Source: Dugong dugon (Eukaryota; Chordata; Mammalia; Sirenia; Dugongidae). From it: DNA of 64,000 nucleotides. Under the pieces are notes generated by a model. The model was not told where the DNA came from. It did not search any database and saw only the letters and a program-made list of their open reading frames with translations. Of this stretch, positions 44,453 through 56,040 are shown in pieces. The stretch is from NCBI GenBank assembly GCA_030035585.1, contig CM057468.1:55300145-55364144 (forward strand). Direction: 5' to 3'. The translations under genes were made by a program, and so were the position numbers. Positions within the stretch are counted from its first letter, which is position 1; each line of letters opens with the position of its first letter.

Positions 44453-44645
44453 CCCATTGCCACTGAGTTTATTCTGACTCATGGTGACCCTACAGGACCA
44501 AGTAGAACTGCTCATAGGGTTTCCAAGGCTGTAATCTTTATGGAAGCAGATTGCCACATCTTTTTCCCAAGGAGGGCTGGCTTGTTCAAACTGCTGACCT
44601 TTCAGTTAGCAGCCAAATGCATAACCATTGCACAACCAAGGCTCC
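44453..44645 (-). repeat. AfroSINE, antisense, long form
   Basis: Starts AACCCATTGCCACTGAGTTT, has 'gctgtaatctttatggaagcagattgccacatctttttccc' and 'ctgacctttcagttagcagcc', and ends 'gcacaaccaaggctcc'. No clear target duplication. Confidence 0.93.
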
Positions 44646-44689
44646 TTTAAAAAAAAAAAAAAAGAAAAAGCTGTGTGGCCATAGAAAAA

Positions 44690-44865
44690 TGAGTGACTTG
44701 ACTTCTATGAATCTTAGAGTGCTTATCTGCAATATAGGAAAACTAAGAGCACCTCTTTCAGAGCACCTCATTGTTATGAGAAATAAATGAGATTGTCCAT
44801 AAAATACTTAGCTCGGTGCCTGGAAATATTAAATACTCAATAAATATCATTTGTTATAGAGAGAA
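44690..44865 (+). repeat. MIR SINE, sense
   Basis: 'gagtgcttatctgcaatatagg', 'cattgttatgagaaataaatgagattgtccataaaatacttagctcggtgcctgg' and 'actcaataaatatcatttg' give the sense MIR pattern with its typical 3' end. Confidence 0.85.
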
Positions 44866-44944
44866 TCGGTGTTTTAGGAATTACTTATCTATACACTTAT
44901 TCCTTGATGTTTCTAATTTTGTCTTCTTATTTCAGATTTGAGAA

Positions 44945-45920
44945 GTAGATTCATTCATTCATTTAGCAGGTATTTATTCAGCATTTAATATGTGCCAGGC
45001 ATTTTCCTAGACTTGTAATGCAGCAAGATAGACATGTCCATGCCATCCTGAAGTGTGCAGTTTAGTGGAAGAAATACAGTAAATTATGTGGAAAGAAAGA
45101 AAGAATTGATTCAAAAGAGTTAGTAACAAATACATGATTTGGTAAGACCATTCCATGTCAAGGGAACAAGAATCATGAAGTCTCTTAAGTAGGAGCTGGT
45201 TGGAATATTTAAAAAATTAAAAGAAGCCCAGTGAGACTGGAATTGAGAAAGAGAAAGGACTAGAGGTCAAAGATGAAGTCAGAGAGGGTATCAGGGGCTA
45301 GATTATGTAGAGCCTACAAGCCAAGACATCATATTTCTATGTATTTCACAATATCATAGGAAGGTGTTTATAGGAAAATGTCTTGATCTGACTTATATTT
45401 TTAACATGTTCGCTCTGACAGCTGAAGGTGAGACTGTAGAGGAGCAAGAATGGAAACAGAAAATAAAACCCTTAGGAAACTGTTACAGTAGTTGAGGCAA
45501 GAGATGATGGCAGCCTGGACTAAACGTAGACATGGAGAGACCTGATAGCATTCCGGATGTATTTTGAAGGCAGAACCAAGGCTTTGCGATAGACTGGGAG
45601 AATGTAAGCAAAAGTAAGAAGTTAAAGGTTCATCTAGTGAACGGTAGTGACATTTATCGATCTGAGGATGACTGGGGAGCTAGAAGGGAAAATCAGGAGT
45701 TCTGCGTTGGCCATATTATGTTCGGTGTGCTTATTATGCGCCCAAGCGGAAGCATTGAGTGGGCAGAGTTTAGGAGAGGAGTGAAGCTGGAGATTTGTTT
45801 GAGACGTATTAGCAGACAGGACTGGGTGAGGTCACCTAGGAAGTGAATGTAGAAAGGCTAGAGTAAAGTTGAGAACTGAGCCCTGGCACATTCCAAAATT
45901 GTGAGGTTCAGAAGCGGAGA
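44945..45920 (+). repeat. Ancient mammalian interspersed repeat, second long copy
   Basis: Same order of blocks as 10505-11290: an ATTCATTCATTTAGCAGGTA-like start, 'atatgtgccaggcattttcctag', 'ccatgtcaagggaacaag', 'ggggctagattatgtagagcctacaagcc', 'atcttgatctgacttat', 'cagtagttgaggcaagagatgatggcagcctgga', 'gtattttgaaggcagaacc' and 'ggtcacctaggaagtgaatgtag'. It covers more of the 3' part than the first copy. The 69-codon frame at 45637-45846 lies within it. Confidence 0.65.
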
Positions 45921-47189
45921 AGATTAAGGAAGGAATTTTTTTTTTTTTTTCCACTCTAGCAAAATGAAACAACATCCTCTGGTGCTTCGTTTTTGCCCTT
46001 CCTTACTTTATGAGTTACTTCATACTAATTAGAACTTCTAATTGTGTAGTTTGATTTTTTGGTCATTATTTACTTCTGGTCCTGTAATTGTGAAATAGGA
46101 ATTCAGTGAAATATAATGTAAGCTATATGTTCTCAGTATATGGAATTTACTGATGAAAATGGAGGGGGAACAATAGTCATACTTTTGGTTACCCTCTTTT
46201 ATTCAGAGATGTTATTAGTCGAAATCAGAGTTAGCTTACAATTATTATGGAAAACAATAAAAAACAAAGCCTACTTAGGTAGATAATTTAAGTCATGGAC
46301 CTTACATGGCATCTTTCAGTGAAATAAAGATTTCCCCTGAGAAGGCAAATGTCTTCAGTAGTAGAGAGAAAATAAATATTAATTTTAATAGCTGGCACCA
46401 GTGGAAATAGTCTCTGGCTAGGAAAATACCCAGATAAGTTCAAGGACTGGAATATGAGACTATGAGAAGGAGGTTATAGGAAGTCAAGGAAAAAAAAGAG
46501 ATAGCTAAACTCTTCTGCATTAGAAATGCACAGACACGGGGAGCAGAAAGTTAAAGAAAAATAAGCAAATGACTGGGCAACATTGTGAAGCCGCCCAAGA
46601 TGTTTGGAAACAGCTATGTCTAATGATTATCATTAAGTTGTTATTGCTACAGCAATTTAAACTCTGTTTAATTTAGACCCTAAACTTCATCAAAGCGTGC
46701 TATGCACAATGCCTTCTGTAAGTGCTTTTCTATGTTTGTGACTGTGTATCTTACCCTGCTTATGATTTTTGTTTTTTTAATGTGGAAAGTAATACAAATT
46801 GCTGAGGTTAACTCCAGGACAGACAATAATAAATTCAAGACTTAGCATGGAGAATAAGAATTCAGTGGGGTTAGAAGTGGGAGCCAGAAATGTACAGTAA
46901 GACGTAATTCGCTTTCCCGACTGCCTTGCATTTGGAAACTGCAGGCATATTGGTGAGGATTTAAGTAGTTATAAGTTGTGAATTAGAGGTTTGAACCAAT
47001 CCCAAGTAGGTTTTAAGAAGCAATGAAACTCCAGCCGATATCTGGAAATTACTTCAAAATTACTTCATATACATACTTCATATGTATATGTATGTGTATG
47101 TATATACATATTCCCTACTATATGGAAGACAGTGATATGGTGCTCCTAAATAGCACATCTTTCAGCTGGCTGTGTAAGAATCATGCAAG
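45921..47189. other. Single-copy DNA, nothing identified
   Basis: No gene or named repeat recognised. A short alternating TATGTATATG tract lies at 47080-47110. Confidence 0.3.
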
Positions 47190-47330
47190 GAACTTGTTAG
47201 AAAAGTAGATCCGATGCTCCATCCTAGACCAACTAAATCAGAAACCACAGATAGTATGAAGTGGGAAACTGTGTTTTTAAGTTTTTCAGGTGATTCTAAT
47301 ACACATCAGTACACATATTGATATAGGAAC
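47190..47330 (+). repeat. MER5A-type (hAT-Charlie) DNA transposon
   Basis: 'gtagatccgatgctccatcctagaccaactaaatcagaaa' and 'gtttttcaggtgattctaatacacatcag' match the MER5A sequence in order. Confidence 0.75.
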
Positions 47331-47379
47331 TACTGAGAATGCAAGATATAGAAAAGATACTGGCTCACCTTCAAGGACT

Positions 47380-47815
47380 TTAATTCTGGATTGAAATCCT
47401 AGACCTGCCCTTTACTACCATGTTACATGGAGGAAGTTACTTATCTTCTTTGACATTCAGTGTCTTTTTCTGTAAAATGAGAATGACAACTTGTTGGATT
47501 AGTGAGATGATTCAATGAGAAATTATCTAAAACTGTCCAGATAAATGCCTAGTTCTTGAAAAATGTTGTTGTGTGCTGCTGAGTCGATTCCGACTCAGAG
47601 ACGCAATGTGATGAAGTAAAACTGCCCCATACGGTTTCCTAGGCTGTAATTTTGTGTGGGCAGATCACCAGTTCTTTTCTCCTGAGGAGCTGCTGGTGAG
47701 TTCAAACCACCCACCTTTCTGTTACCAGCCAAGCACTTAACCTTTGAGCCGCCAGGGCTCTGTTCTTGAAAACTAGAAGTTATTATTACTAGTATTATTA
47801 TTTTTGTTATTTTGG
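47380..47815 (+). repeat. MIR SINE, sense, split by an AfroSINE
   Basis: The parts 47380-47551 and 47773-47815 read as one sense MIR ('gattgaaatcctagacctgccctttactacc', 'ggaagttacttatcttctttgacattcagtgtctttttctgtaaaatgagaatgac', 'tgcctagttcttgaaaac'). An AfroSINE interrupts it near its 3' end. Confidence 0.8.
47552..47772 (-). repeat. AfroSINE, antisense, long form, inside MIR
   Basis: The body at 47563-47761 has a 'gttgttgtgtgctgctgagtcgattccgactcagagac' tail and ends 'ccgccagggctct'. It is flanked by perfect 11-bp GTTCTTGAAAA (47552-47562 and 47762-47772). Confidence 0.96.
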
Positions 47816-48398
47816 AGAGAGGAAACTATATACTAGGAAAATATTATGTGTAACAAGGGTCAGGAGGAGCAGACCCTTTACAAAATTTGAAAATAGGAGA
47901 TGGAAATTCTAAAATCCTTCAGTGCTTAAAGATCTGTATGATGCAGATACATTCAACTAATTTTGACCTACAAAAATGGTAGGTGTTATCTCAGCGTTTA
48001 ATCCTCAGCATTTAGTTGATGAATATGACGCCTCTAGAATGTAAGTAGTCATTCATTTTTCAGTTAGTCCGTGTTCGCTGAGCCTCCATCTATATGATTT
48101 ACTTCCATTGTTTCACTGGCAGTTTGAGTGGTCTCCTGCTTGCTGGGGTAGTTCTCAGTGACAGTGTAGGATTTGTTACTCTATGTGGTTTTGATGCATC
48201 CACGGCAACTTTTTTCTTTCACACACTCTCACAATTTTTCTCTTTCCTTGAGGTCTTTGTATTTTATCATTTAAAAAAGAACATAACACAATTAAAGAGT
48301 GCCAAATTTCAAAAGTAAAGTAATTACAAAGATAAAATTTCTCCACTTGAAAGCAATTGGAGCTATTGGTGATGAAAATGTTTCCAAATAACAACAAC
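47816..48398. other. Single-copy DNA, nothing identified
   Basis: No gene or repeat recognised. The ORFs on both strands here are short and lack motifs. Confidence 0.3.
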
Positions 48399-48596
48399 AT
48401 ACATATATCAAAAAAAAAAAAAAAACAAACAAACTTGCTGCCACTGAGTGGTTCCAACTCATAGCGACCGTATAGGACAGAGTAGAACTGCTCCACAAGG
48501 TTTCCAAGGAGCACCTGGTGAATTTGAACTGCTGACCTTTTGGTTAGCAGCTGAGCTTGTGACTATTATGCCACCAGAGCTCCAATATACATATAT
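48399..48596 (-). repeat. AfroSINE, antisense, short form, with target duplication
   Basis: The body at 48409-48586 starts with an A-run, then ACTTGCTGCCACTGAGTGGT, and ends 'tatgccaccagagctcca'. It is flanked by ATACATATAT (48399-48408 and 48587-48596). The target is itself AT-simple, so the match is less decisive. Confidence 0.9.
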
Positions 48597-49005
48597 ATAT
48601 ACATGTACTGGCATAATCTGATGTCTGCCTCGGCCTGTATGCATGATACTAGGTATTCTATATGCTCTCGCTTACTAGAAATGGTCCTAAAAAGGTCTTC
48701 TATAGTTTCTTATTTAACTAGAAATGGTCCCAAGTAAGGGCTACATTTTATAGTATGTGTTTTTAATGGTGATGCCTCAGTTATCTTGACACTAAACAAA
48801 ATTTCCTCTTAGCGTTGGTAAGTGTTCTTATAGTCACCAGTGTCTTTGTAGGCCACTGTCCTTCCTTCACTCTATACGGATGGAGATTATCAAAAGAAAA
48901 GTGGAGACAGTGCTTTGAAAGTCCTGCTGTCTCTCTGGGAAGCGACATGAGGGGCTGGATTCTTTGCACACCCTGCAGTCAGAGGTACTGTGGAGCTGGT
49001 AAAAG
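48597..49005. other. Unassigned DNA
   Basis: ACTAGAAATGGTCCTA at 48674-48689 recurs as ACTAGAAATGGTCCCA at 48718-48733, a 44-bp-period pair. Nothing else recognised. Confidence 0.35.
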
Positions 49006-49068
49006 CTATTTTTCATCAATGCTGTGAGTCGGCATCGACTCAACAACAGCAGGTTTGGTTTGGTTTTG
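49006..49068 (+). repeat. AfroSINE 3' fragment
   Basis: 'aatgctgtgagtcggcatcgactcaacaacagcaggtttggtttgg' is the common SINE tail, 5'-truncated. Confidence 0.75.
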
Positions 49069-49259
49069 GCACTTGAGTTCCTCCCTGAGTTCAACCTTGA
49101 ATCACAAGGTCTGCTTTCTAAATTCAACCCCATCACAGACAAAACTGTTTAGATCATATTATTCAAATTCTGTCTCCTCTCAGTTTCAGCAGATTTCAAG
49201 CAAAGATGCTCATCCTACTCCCAGCCTCCCTCACCGAGACTCTGAGAGGACGTTTTCTT

Positions 49260-49740
49260 TTTTTTTTTTTTTTTTAATTGTACTTCAGGTGAAGGTTTAC
49301 AGAACAAATAGTTTCTCATGAAACAGTAGTACACATATTGTTTTATGACGTTGGTTAACAACCCCACAACATGTCAACCCTCTAACTTCTCAACCTTTTT
49401 TTTTGGTGAAAATATACATAGCCAAAGATACCCCATTTCAAAAATTTCTACATGCACAGTTCAGTGACATCAACTATGCTCTTCCAGTTGTGCTGCTATT
49501 CTCACTTTAGATGAAGGTTTACAGAACAAAATAGTTTCTCATTAAACAGTTAGTACACGTTGCCCTATGACAATGGTTAACAACCTCACAACACATCAAT
49601 ACTAACCTTACTCAACCTTGGGTTCCCTATCACCAGCTTTCCTGTCCCCTTCTGCCTTCTAGCCTCTGTCCCTGGACTGCTGTGCCTCATTAGTCCCATT
49701 TGGTTTTATGGGGCTGTCCACTCACCGGCTGAACAAGTGA
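49260..49740 (-). repeat. Antisense L1 3' ends, composite (duplicated block)
   Basis: A T-run (49260-49276) introduces a reversed L1 3' UTR ('gtacttcaggtgaaggtttacagaacaaatagtttctcatg'). At 49400-49500 comes a different reversed L1 end ('ggtgaaaatatacatagccaaagataccccatttcaaaaatttctacatgcacagttcagtgac'), and from about 49504 the first block recurs ('actttagatgaaggtttacagaacaaaatagtttctcatt'). The last part continues into 'gggttccctatcaccagctttcctgtcccc', typical of this L1 3' UTR. Confidence 0.75.
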
Positions 49741-51479
49741 ACCTGTGAGGACATTTTCTTATGGATACAAACTGCTGTGAAACTATTAAAGTCAGATTTA
49801 TTTTCCTCCTGTGGACACAGGCACTGCAGATTAAGGCCCATGACTGTGTCTGAGCCTCAGAATATAATGTCAGTATACAGAAAGCAATTATCTGCTTACC
49901 TCGCAATGAAACTTTCCAGTGATCCATTTATTATGCTTATAAAAATGGAAATGCAGTATCCAATAATTTTAAATGCTTTACTTTTCCTGTCCTTTTTTCT
50001 CAAGGGAAAAAAAAAAATCTGTCTTGAAAGTCTCATCCTCTAAGGAAGTCTATCAGCTTCACCGAGAACTGCTTCTTAGGACAGATTTACACAGCAGCTC
50101 AAACCTAAAACAAATATGGTATGACCACATTTCCCTGAAGATAACTTCTCTCATGTTTTTGCTTATATTACCGAGAGGATAAAAATATGGAGGAAGTAGA
50201 ATAGCATTATTTCATCTTTCTTACTTTAAATGATGTAGGCATTCCTATTCAATGAGAGAATTTTATATAGGCAGTCTAATATATTCATTCAAACACAAGT
50301 ATTTATGGAGCCATTCTTTGGTGCAAGGATACAGAAATATTAAGACATAACTCCTGCTCGCTATCAGAGAATAATCAAAATAATTTCAGGAAATATATTA
50401 TGTCTATAGAATTTAAACTTATTTCTTTGAAAAGGAAGTAGGTTTAAAAAATTATGTTTCTGGTTTTAAAGCTACTGTGAATAAAGAGAAGGAGGAGAAA
50501 AGAAAGTCTGAAAATTAGCACCTTCTTATGAGTTTCAAACATATTATCCTGATTATAAGGTCTATAACAAACTAAAAGGACCTCAGTATACACATTAAGG
50601 CCCATAAACAAAATCCTAATTAATAGTTTTCTTAATGCATTGCAGGTTCCTGTTTCATGGGCATTAATTCCCATTCAGTGTATAACTGTGAAACATAGCC
50701 ACGATGGATCAATATAATTCTTTAAAAAAAAAAAACACAAAAATCTTTGAAAAGCAATAAAGCAGTAAGGTCAACAGATATATGGTATCAGATATGCCAG
50801 AAGGAAAATGCATTTATCAAGATGATGAACAAAGTCCTGTGTTTCAAGAAGGAAGCCCCATCTTTTTCCTGTTTTATTGTGAAGGATTGCTAAAGCAGAT
50901 ATGATTGCCATTAGGCATTTAAATGATGAGCAGACAGCAGTAAATGGGTACTCTGGGTAAAATAAGACAGGTTGGGCATAGTCACTTAGTCTGGATTTTT
51001 TTTTTAATCCTCTGTAAAATGATGGTAAAGGAACAAAGTATTATAAACTTATAAGGACAAAAAGAAAAAGAAACAAGTGATAAGGTTTTGTGAAATGGAA
51101 AGCTGAAGGACAAAACCTGAAATATGTAATGTAAAAGCCCACTAGAAGCAAGAAGATTCATTTTGCCTGACTGCAGGGCTGCTCTTAAATTAGAGGCATC
51201 ACATATTTCAGAAGATGGGGGTATAGGGTGGTATGAAAATAGAAAGATTGGTTGAAAGATAGGCTGAACATACACTTTATTGGCCATGTTAGGACCCTTT
51301 TGAGAGTAAAAATGTGTATTATTAATAACTAAACCAGAATAATGTTGAAATCTTAAAACTGTTTTTTTAATTGGACTGTATGCACTTTTCACATTGATTT
51401 GAAGGCGTTCCTTACATACAGTGGTTTGGTATATCTGTTGCACATGTTCTCTTGTTTATGACTTGTCTTTTCACTTGGG
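49741..51479. other. Single-copy DNA with a short scrap of ancient repeat
   Basis: No gene identified. At about 50275-50375, 'atattcattcaaacacaagtatttatggagcc' and 'ggtgcaaggatacagaaatat' resemble the opening block of the ancient repeat at 10505 and 44945. The remainder is unassigned. Confidence 0.35.
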
Positions 51480-54400
51480 ATTTTTTTTAAGGAATGGAAT
51501 ACTTAATTTCAACATAATCTGATGTGTCTACTTTTTTCCTTTCATAATACATTCTTTTCTAAATTTTTGTAGTTTAACTTTCATTTTTAAGTCTTTAATC
51601 CACCTAGAATTGCTTTGGTGCATGGTGTGAGGTAGGGACCAAACTATGTATTTTTTATTTTTATTATGCAAACTTCATTTTTTGAAAAGCTTTTGTTTTC
51701 CATATTGCTGTTATAAATCAATTGTCCATAGATAAGCAATGGCTCTGTTTCTGATGTTTTATTTTTGTTTTTATTTTTTGTTCTTAGGTATTTTTGTTTA
51801 CCTGCATCAACAACACACTGGATTTATTTTAATAGCATTAAAAGAACTGTCTACTAAAAGGTCGCTGTGAGTTGGAATCGACTAGACAGCAACAGATTTC
51901 TTTTTTTTAATCTAATAAATAAAGCATATCTTCCTACCTTATTTTTCTTCTTCAAGAAAGTCTTGGCTACAATTAGCTCCCCTTCATTTCAATATATGTT
52001 TTATAATAAGTTTATTAAGTTCCAAAGAAATATCTCTTGGAATTTTGATAAGGATTGAGGTTACAAATCAATCTAAGGAGAACAGCCATTTTTACAATGA
52101 GTCTTCCAATCCATAAATATGGTATTTCTCTTCATTTATTTAGGTTTTCTTTAATTTTTTAAAATAGAATTCTTGTCTATTTTCTTAGGGCTTGGTTTTT
52201 TTGATGCTATCACGAATGATATCTTTTCAAAAATTTCATTTTTTAAGTGTCTGTTATTGGTGGATATTAGTATGTTAATTGATTTTTTGTTTAATATTTG
52301 AATTCAGTCACTTTGCTAAATTTTTTAAAGCCTAATAATTTGTCTATACATTCTTTTGGATTTTCTTTGTACACAATTATGTAACTCACAAATGCTGGCA
52401 GTTTTATTTCTTCATTTCCATTTTTTTATATCTTGCATCATTTTTTCTTGATTTATTGTTTCCTCTGCCTAGTATCTCTAGCACAATGCTGCATAGGAGA
52501 TAGTGGGCATTCTTGTCTTGATCCTTCTTTTAAAAGGCAACCCTTTAATGTTTCAATATCAAGTATGATGTTTGCAGTTAATTATACTGTAGATAATTTT
52601 TATCAGGTAAAGGAAATTTCCTTTTTCTCTAGTTTCCTAAGCCTTGGTATCATGAACTATGGTTAATTTTATCAAATTCTTTTTCTGCATCTAGTGAAAC
52701 CATAGTATGATTTTTTTCCTCCTTTAACCTGTTTATGTGGCAAATTACACTGAATTATTTTATAATCTTAAACTAATGTTTTCCAATGTTAACTATGTTT
52801 TCCTGGGATAAACTAAACTTTGCCTGATGGTATATTATCCTTTCTACATATTACTGAATTTAATTTGTTAATATTTGGTTTATGAGTTCTTCGACTGTGC
52901 TCAAAAGCGAAGTTGACTTCTAATTTTCTTTTCTTCACTGTCTTTAAAAAAAAAATCAGGGTTATGCTAGCCTTGTGAAATGATTTGGAATGTGTTAATT
53001 TTTTCTTCTTCTCTGGAAGGGTTTGTGTAGAATTGGAATTATTTCTTCTATGAATGTTTATTAGAACTTGTCAGTGAAGCCATCTGGCCCTGGTGTTTTC
53101 TTTGGGGAGATATTTAACCACCGATTCATTTTCTTTCATGGTAATAGGAATGTTTAGATTTATTGTTTCTCCTTATTTTTCCCAGGAATTTGAAAAAAAC
53201 CTTATTTTAAAAATAATGTTGTCTTATTATCTTTTACTATTCACTCCATCCTAATATTGATTATTTGTGGCTTCTTTCTTTTCTCTTGATTTATTCCCAC
53301 TACAGTTTTTCCAATTTTATTAGTCTTTTCGTAGAATAAACTTTTGGCTTTGTTGTTCCTCTTTATTATGTGTGTTATTTTTTCTCTCTCATTTTGTTAA
53401 TTTCTTCTCTCACCTTTATTATTTCCTTTCCTGTAGTTCCTTTGGGATTATTTTACTGTTGTTTCACTAACATTTTATAATGAATAATTTCTCTTAAATT
53501 TTAATATTTTTATTATTAACAATATACAGTTATGCTATGTATTTTATTCTAAGTATTGCTTAAATTTCCTTTGACAATTTTTATACACTATGTAGTATTT
53601 TTATTATTATTCAGTTTGTAATACTCTACTTTCTAATTTTCATTATGATTTCTTCTTTGCCCAATGGAATATTTAGAAGTACATTTCTTCACTTCCAATA
53701 TAATTTTATTAATACACTTCATTTTTTAGAGCAGTTTTAGGTTTATAGTAAAACTGCAGAAAGTACAGGGAGTTCCTGTATATCCCGTCTCCTTTCTGTA
53801 TAAACTTCTTCTTTTATTAACTTCTTGCATCCATGTTGTATATTTGTTACAATCAATGGACCAATGTTGATACATAATTATTAACTGAAGTCTATCGTTT
53901 ACATAAGGGTTCACTCTTTGTGTTGTACAGTATGTGGGTTTTTACAAATGGGTAATGCCATGAATCTACCATTACAGAATCATGTAGAATAGTTTCACTG
54001 CCCTTAAACTGTCCTATACTTTACTTATTCATCCCTAGACCCTACCCTGAACTCCTGGCAACCGCTGATCATTTCACTATCTCTATAATTTGCCTTTTCC
54101 AGAATGTCATAAGTTGGCCATTAAAAGAGTTCCATACTGGGCAGAAATGGAACAATGCCAGGCTCTATTACCCCACTGTGCTCAGTCATTGGCTGGGGAC
54201 TTCCTCGGAAGAGTATGGCCTCAGTTGGAAAACTGAAGGTGATCTTGAAGGCGCTGGTAACTGAAGGTTGTCAGCTAACTGCAATTGTTGCAGCTAAATG
54301 AGAATTTTTTTCTTAAAGGGAGATCTCAGTGGTGCACTTCCACAGCTGCCACAGTATATTTTGTAATTGTTTTATTTACTCTGGAACTGAATGTGCATTC

Positions 54401-55420
54401 TGTAGTTGTTTGTGTACTGTTTATCATATCATTTGGGTCAAATCAATTAACTTTCTTGTTCAAATCCTCTATAGCCTTACTTTTTTTTTTCCTTTGGTCT
54501 GCTTATTCTGCTTAATCTCAGTATAAACTGTAGATTTGTTTATTTCTAAATGAAACTTAATCAGTTTTTTGTTTTACATTATTTGATGCAACCTTATTAT
54601 GTACTGTTGTTATGTACCAATTTAAAGATGTTAAAGCTTCCTGCTTCAGCTCTCATAACAAGTATTGCTTTAAAATCATTATGATAGCTGTAAATCTACA
54701 ATTTGTTATTAGTATTTACATGGTATATATTTTTTCTTTCATTTTTTATGTTCCACCTTTCTATGTCCTTATATTAATGTATGTCACTTATAAATAGAGT
54801 ATGATTGAATTTTGTCTTTGTTTTTAAATAAAGTTGAATAAATTTGCCATTTAATTAGATTATTTGGTCAATTATTTATATTTAATACTATTATTGAAAT
54901 AATTGGATTTAAATAAACCACTTTGCTATTTGTTTTCTACAGATTTTATCTGTTTTTTGTCCCTTTATATTTTCTTGCCTGTCTTTTTTTATTAAGCAAG
55001 CATGAATTATTACTTCATTTTATTCTATTAGTTTTTTATTCATATACCTTACATGATTTTTTTAGTGGTTACCCTGAATATTAAAATATGCACCTATAAC
55101 TTATTGCATCTGACTTTAACCTAGTGCTTTTACTACTTCCTGCATATTCAAGGATCCTGCAAGAGTTCAACTTCATGTCCCCCTGCCCCTTGTGCAATTG
55201 TTGTCATATATGTTATTTATATATGTCTTATAAGCCCCACAAGTTACTGTTATTACTGGTGTTTTAAACAGTCAGCATTTTATATTTACCTACATTTTTT
55301 CCTTTCTGGCATTCTTCATTCTTTTCTACAGTTTTCTACTTCTATGTGGGATCATTCCTTCAATCTGAAGACTATATTTTACTATTTCTCATAGTGCCTA
55401 TGTGCTGGCAAAAAATTCTC
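51480..55420 (-). repeat. Antisense old L1 (L1M-type) cluster
   Basis: Reversed L1 ORF2 sequence runs 51480-53700 ('taatccacctagaattgctttggtgcatggtgtgagg', 'ccatcctaatattgatt', 'tttgcccaatggaatatttagaag'). At 53700-54116 a reversed L1 3' UTR is present ('aaaactgcagaaagtacagggagttcctgtatatccc', 'gcaaccgctgatcatttcactatctctataatttgccttttccagaatgtcat'). From about 54290 reversed ORF2 (endonuclease-side) sequence resumes to about 55420. The order suggests a second L1 3' end inserted into the first. The interval 54117-54290 is not assigned. A short AfroSINE tail sits at 51849-51911. Confidence 0.8.
51849..51911 (+). repeat. AfroSINE 3' fragment inside antisense L1
   Basis: 'aggtcgctgtgagttggaatcgactagacagcaacagatttctttt' is the SINE tail only. 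Confidence 0.8.
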
Positions 55421-56040
55421 TAGGTTTTTTTTTTTTTTTTTTTGTCTGATATTGCCTCCATTTTCCCTTTGGAAGGTAAAACAAAGAGCAGTAAGGAACT
55501 TCTTAACTTCAGAAAGACAAAAAGTTGTTAAAGAATTAAATGGAGTCAATTGTCCAGCACATTGATCAATTATAAACACTATTTATCCAGTTATAGTAAT
55601 ATTAAAATGGAATTTTTTTTAATAAATTTTGTATAATTATTTTTGGTTAATGTCACCAAAGGATGTGTGTGTATCAGGGCTAAATACTTATTTTCTATAG
55701 CAGAGGGGAGGGGAGGGTAATATCATAACTAAATCCTTATATTTCATTCCAGAGATAAATGATATTTAAAACTGGAAAATTAAAACTCAGTATATTAGTA
55801 TAAATTTAAAAGTCATAAAATACTAGCAAAAAAAAAAAACAGTTAAGAAAATTGAATACTGCTGCCTCTGCAGAAAGGGATTTGAGGAGAATCTGGAAGA
55901 GAAAATTTTTTATATTTTATATTTTTCAATGTAAACCCATTGGGTTATTTGAGTTTTTAAACTACATTCATATGCTCATTTGATAAAAATTAAATAAAAC
56001 AAAAAAGTAAAATGTGAGTTTTCTTCAAAAGACTTTTTTT
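55421..56040. other. Unassigned AT-rich DNA
   Basis: No gene or repeat recognised. It includes T-runs near 55425-55443 and A-rich stretches. Confidence 0.3.

Noticed and set aside
45637..45846. Plus-strand 69-codon frame with charged residues
   Set aside because: It lies inside the ancient interspersed repeat at 44945-45920.
50982..51443. Minus-strand 153-codon open frame in otherwise unassigned DNA
   Set aside because: The frame begins with GTG, not ATG; the first in-frame methionine is far inside. There is no Kozak context, motif or splice support, and the C-terminal half is hydrophobic and AT-driven.
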